Shown here: positions 52,227 to 52,409 of the stretch, in pieces
How positions within the stretch are numbered: position 1 is the stretch's first letter
How the letters are laid out: the number at the start of each line of letters is the position of its first letter
Source of the DNA: an uncultured Clostridia bacterium
Lineage (GTDB): Bacteria; Bacillota; Clostridia; Christensenellales; Borkfalkiaceae
Assembly: GCA_944343275.1 (NCBI GenBank)
Contig: CALVMH010000013.1
Span: forward strand, 1-52,409
Direction: 5' to 3'
DNA length: 52,409 bases
Notes under the pieces: generated by a model
Told to the model about the DNA's origin: nothing
Database searches by the model: none
What the model saw: only the letters and a program-made list of their open reading frames with translations
Translations under genes and position numbers: made by a program

Positions 52227-52409
52227 CTAATATGGCATATCGTCAAAGGGCGGGGGCTCGTCGTAGAGGTCGCCGCTCGCTCGTGCAAAGCGTTGCGCCT
52301 GTTCGGCGTTGGTGTTTTTGAGGAGCGACTTGCTCTCGCCGCGTACCGCGCCGTACTTGCAGGAAATTTTGTTGAAGAAATCTTCCTGCAAGTCGGAATA
52401 GGATGTCAG
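52227..52409 (-). CDS. C-terminal part of an element-encoded protein (5' end outside window)
   Basis: The last 60 residues of a minus-strand gene that continues beyond base 52409, ending at a TAG at 52227. The readable part is hydrophilic (LQEDFFNKISCKYGAVRGES) and ends in an acidic, aromatic tip DEPPPFDDMPY. That tip resembles the SSB C-terminal hexapeptide pattern (DDDIPF). The middle faintly recalls MobV/MobL relaxase segments, but neither identification is secure. It lies upstream of int and the iteron-like repeats and belongs to the integrated element. Confidence 0.55.
   Translation of the reverse strand: MTSYSDLQEDFFNKISCKYGAVRGESKSLLKNTNAEQAQRFARASGDLYDEPPPFDDMPY

Overview
The window looks like chromosome of a GC-rich, spore-forming member of the Bacillota (class Clostridia). 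The main evidence is the conserved block yqfC-yqfD-phoH-yqfF(pgpH)-ybeY-era-yqzL-recO, together with AddAB instead of RecBCD, Shine-Dalgarno sites of the GGAGG type and lipoprotein signal peptides. Genus cannot be told from the sequence. BspA-type leucine-rich-repeat lipoproteins and short inverted-repeat islands fit a gut Clostridia lineage, but that is inference.

Layout. 1-2.97 kb: end of a multi-pass membrane protein, then class II aldolase (fba, minus) and glyceraldehyde-3-phosphate dehydrogenase (gap, plus), each with its own promoter. 3.1-8.4 kb: gyrA and gyrB on the minus strand, separated by about 730 bp of non-coding inverted-repeat DNA. 8.6-14.6 kb (plus): sporulation, RNA-maturation and repair block yqfC to recO, mostly joined by ATGA overlaps, including a 35-codon yqzL. 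14.6-17.7 kb (plus): nadA-nadB-nadC for de novo NAD synthesis, behind a strong promoter. 17.8-18.8 kb: a lipoprotein (minus). 18.9-25.9 kb (plus): addB-addA recombination nuclease and a small membrane protein.

26.2-48.9 kb (minus) is the most unusual part: eight genes in one direction with one clear promoter at the start and one clear terminator at the end. In transcription order they are a 2702-aa lipoprotein (InlB-type repeats, Fn3-like domains, a very long BspA LRR array), a membrane protein with an InlB-like domain and Gly-rich tail, a MoxR AAA+ ATPase, a DUF58 protein, a BatA-like membrane protein, a two-VWA membrane protein, a second LRR lipoprotein and an Ig-like lipoprotein. MoxR/DUF58/VWA sets are known as chaperone-like assembly or maturation modules. 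The linkage here to three large surface lipoproteins suggests a dedicated cell-envelope machine.

49.2-52.4 kb: a PRC-barrel protein, tRNA-Gln(CTG) with encoded CCA, and the left end of an integrated element: tyrosine integrase, TTGGGGAAA-type repeats near the tRNA, three 23-bp iteron-like repeats and a truncated cargo gene. The rest of the element lies beyond the window.
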